Below, in pieces: positions 63,201 to 64,000 of a DNA stretch of 64,000 bases (within the stretch, counting starts at the first letter, position 1; the number at the start of each line of letters is the position of its first letter). The stretch comes from Spirometra erinaceieuropaei (lineage: Eukaryota; Platyhelminthes; Cestoda; Diphyllobothriidea; Diphyllobothriidae), in contig CACRXP010000048.1 of the NCBI GenBank assembly GCA_902702965.1, forward strand, positions 402,994 through 466,993, given 5' to 3'. The position numbers and the translations under genes were made by a program. The notes under the pieces are model-generated. The model did no database searches, had not been told where the DNA came from, and was given only the letters and a program-made list of their open reading frames with translations.

Positions 63201-64000
63201 AGCAGGTTGAGAGCAGGAACATTAACCTTCAATTGAGACAGTTTTTAGTTTTAGTTAACTAGCATAGCATCTACGGCACCCTCGCCTTCTTCCTCAGCTG
63301 TACCCGGTGTCATCAAAGAGGTAAGAGGACCGGACGTGGTAGAGGATACAGATAGTTGAAAGGGCAAAAACCCACCTAGACGTGCCACCACATACCCTTG
63401 TCAATAACGTATTCTGACAGGGATTTTACACAAGAAACAAAATATGAGGAGCGGCATGGATCCCGATTGGCGCGGTGGGCACCTGTAGCTAGGCCTGACA
63501 CCAGAACCTCAATGCTGATACATTCAACGTGTACCCATGACAAACGGGTGCACATTTCTGACAACACCTGCCGCACTCCGATTTAGACCCATGTTAGTCT
63601 ACTGCATCTACGGCGTAGGTCAATTTTAGGGACACATTGACAATTTACAAAACATTATCAACTATGTGAGATCAAAGGCTTACTGAAAGTGTGTCTAAAT
63701 CAAGGCAAAGGACGTGCGTTGCCTTTAACATAATACCCGACATTAGCTAGAGACCGTGATTAAAACTCATTCAAAGGTGAGGTTCAGCAGATTATAACAG
63801 AAAAAGTTTATGTACGACCTCATTAATGGGGAAATACGAAGAAAACAGCAACTGGATATCTGTTGTCTCATATAATGTTACCTTAGATGTTGAGATACAT
63901 TGGATGACCAATGTAATAAAAAGTTGGCTTAGTTTCTGAAATGCGTTTTCGATTAAGAAGGATTACGAAGGAGCGGTTACAATATTGCGGCATAATCCAT

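Larger units (their letters stand above)
39489..64000. repeat. Copy 2 of the tandem segmental duplication
   Basis: Collinear with 1-24510. Main differences: lacks about 220 bp (2363-2584 of copy 1), has inverted-repeat elements at 45750-47630 in place of 6350-10490, an added ~1.3-kb block near 49800-51070, a dispersed repeat at 55455-56250 in place of 16409-17262, and a full rather than shortened inverted-repeat element at 56640-57490. Confidence 0.93.

Overview
The window is AT-rich, intron-bearing, repeat-dense eukaryotic DNA. The retroelement debris fits a flatworm, most likely a diphyllobothriidean tapeworm (the Spirometra / Dibothriocephalus / Schistocephalus group). It includes a LINE 3' end with a C-terminal C2H2 finger, a LINE endonuclease and an RT scrap, a Ty3/gypsy pol tail and a Penelope-like element with a GIY-YIG remnant. 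The assignment rests on my recollection of cestode retroelements; no search was run. There is no bacterial-style operon, rRNA, tRNA or CRISPR array that I can support.

Largest-scale structure: bases 1-24510 and 39489-64000 are two copies of the same sequence, head to tail, with a period of about 39.5 kb. Identity is about 93% in a 345-bp stretch compared base by base. Copy differences include: about 220 bp at 2363-2584 only in copy 1; 6350-10490 in copy 1 versus a different, repeat-filled 45750-47630 in copy 2; an extra block at about 49800-51070 in copy 2; and 16409-17262 (with a telomere-like tract) replaced in copy 2 by a dispersed repeat at 55455-56250. The 24.5-39.5 kb interval is present once.

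The main biology is a family of short three-exon genes for predicted secreted proteins of 213 residues that I do not recognise. Exon A (85 bp) is a signal peptide plus the first Cys. Exon B (254 bp) starts in phase 1 after a Cys-poor linker and carries a W-x-x-C...GGN region and an L-K-L-x-C motif. Exon C (303 bp, phase 0) carries a conserved N-V-S/T-A-V-A-E glycosylation sequon and ends in T-C-x-L-stop. Exon lengths, phases and splice sites agree between diverged copies. Gene 2 (35068 to 30799, minus) is complete and open. Gene 1 (9049-11911, plus) has one in-frame TAG. Gene 3 (5183 to 3334, minus) has open exons A and B, and its exon C should lie just left of the window. Its copy-2 counterpart (44591 to 37994) has a 19-bp frameshifting deletion in exon B. 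In copy 2, gene 1 survives only as an orphan, frameshifted exon C (48827-49130).

Much of the rest is made of a roughly 950-990 bp element with inverted arms of about 350-370 bp (at least six recognisable long copies plus fragments). Smaller pieces are a short TIR element with possible TTAA target duplication, another dispersed repeat family (6.5, 12.5, 51.3 and 55.5 kb) and the retroelement remnants. Long stretches with no recognisable gene are listed as such. A second conserved ORF pair (19746-20082 and 59250-59586, 112 shared codons, no indels) may be the last exon of another gene.
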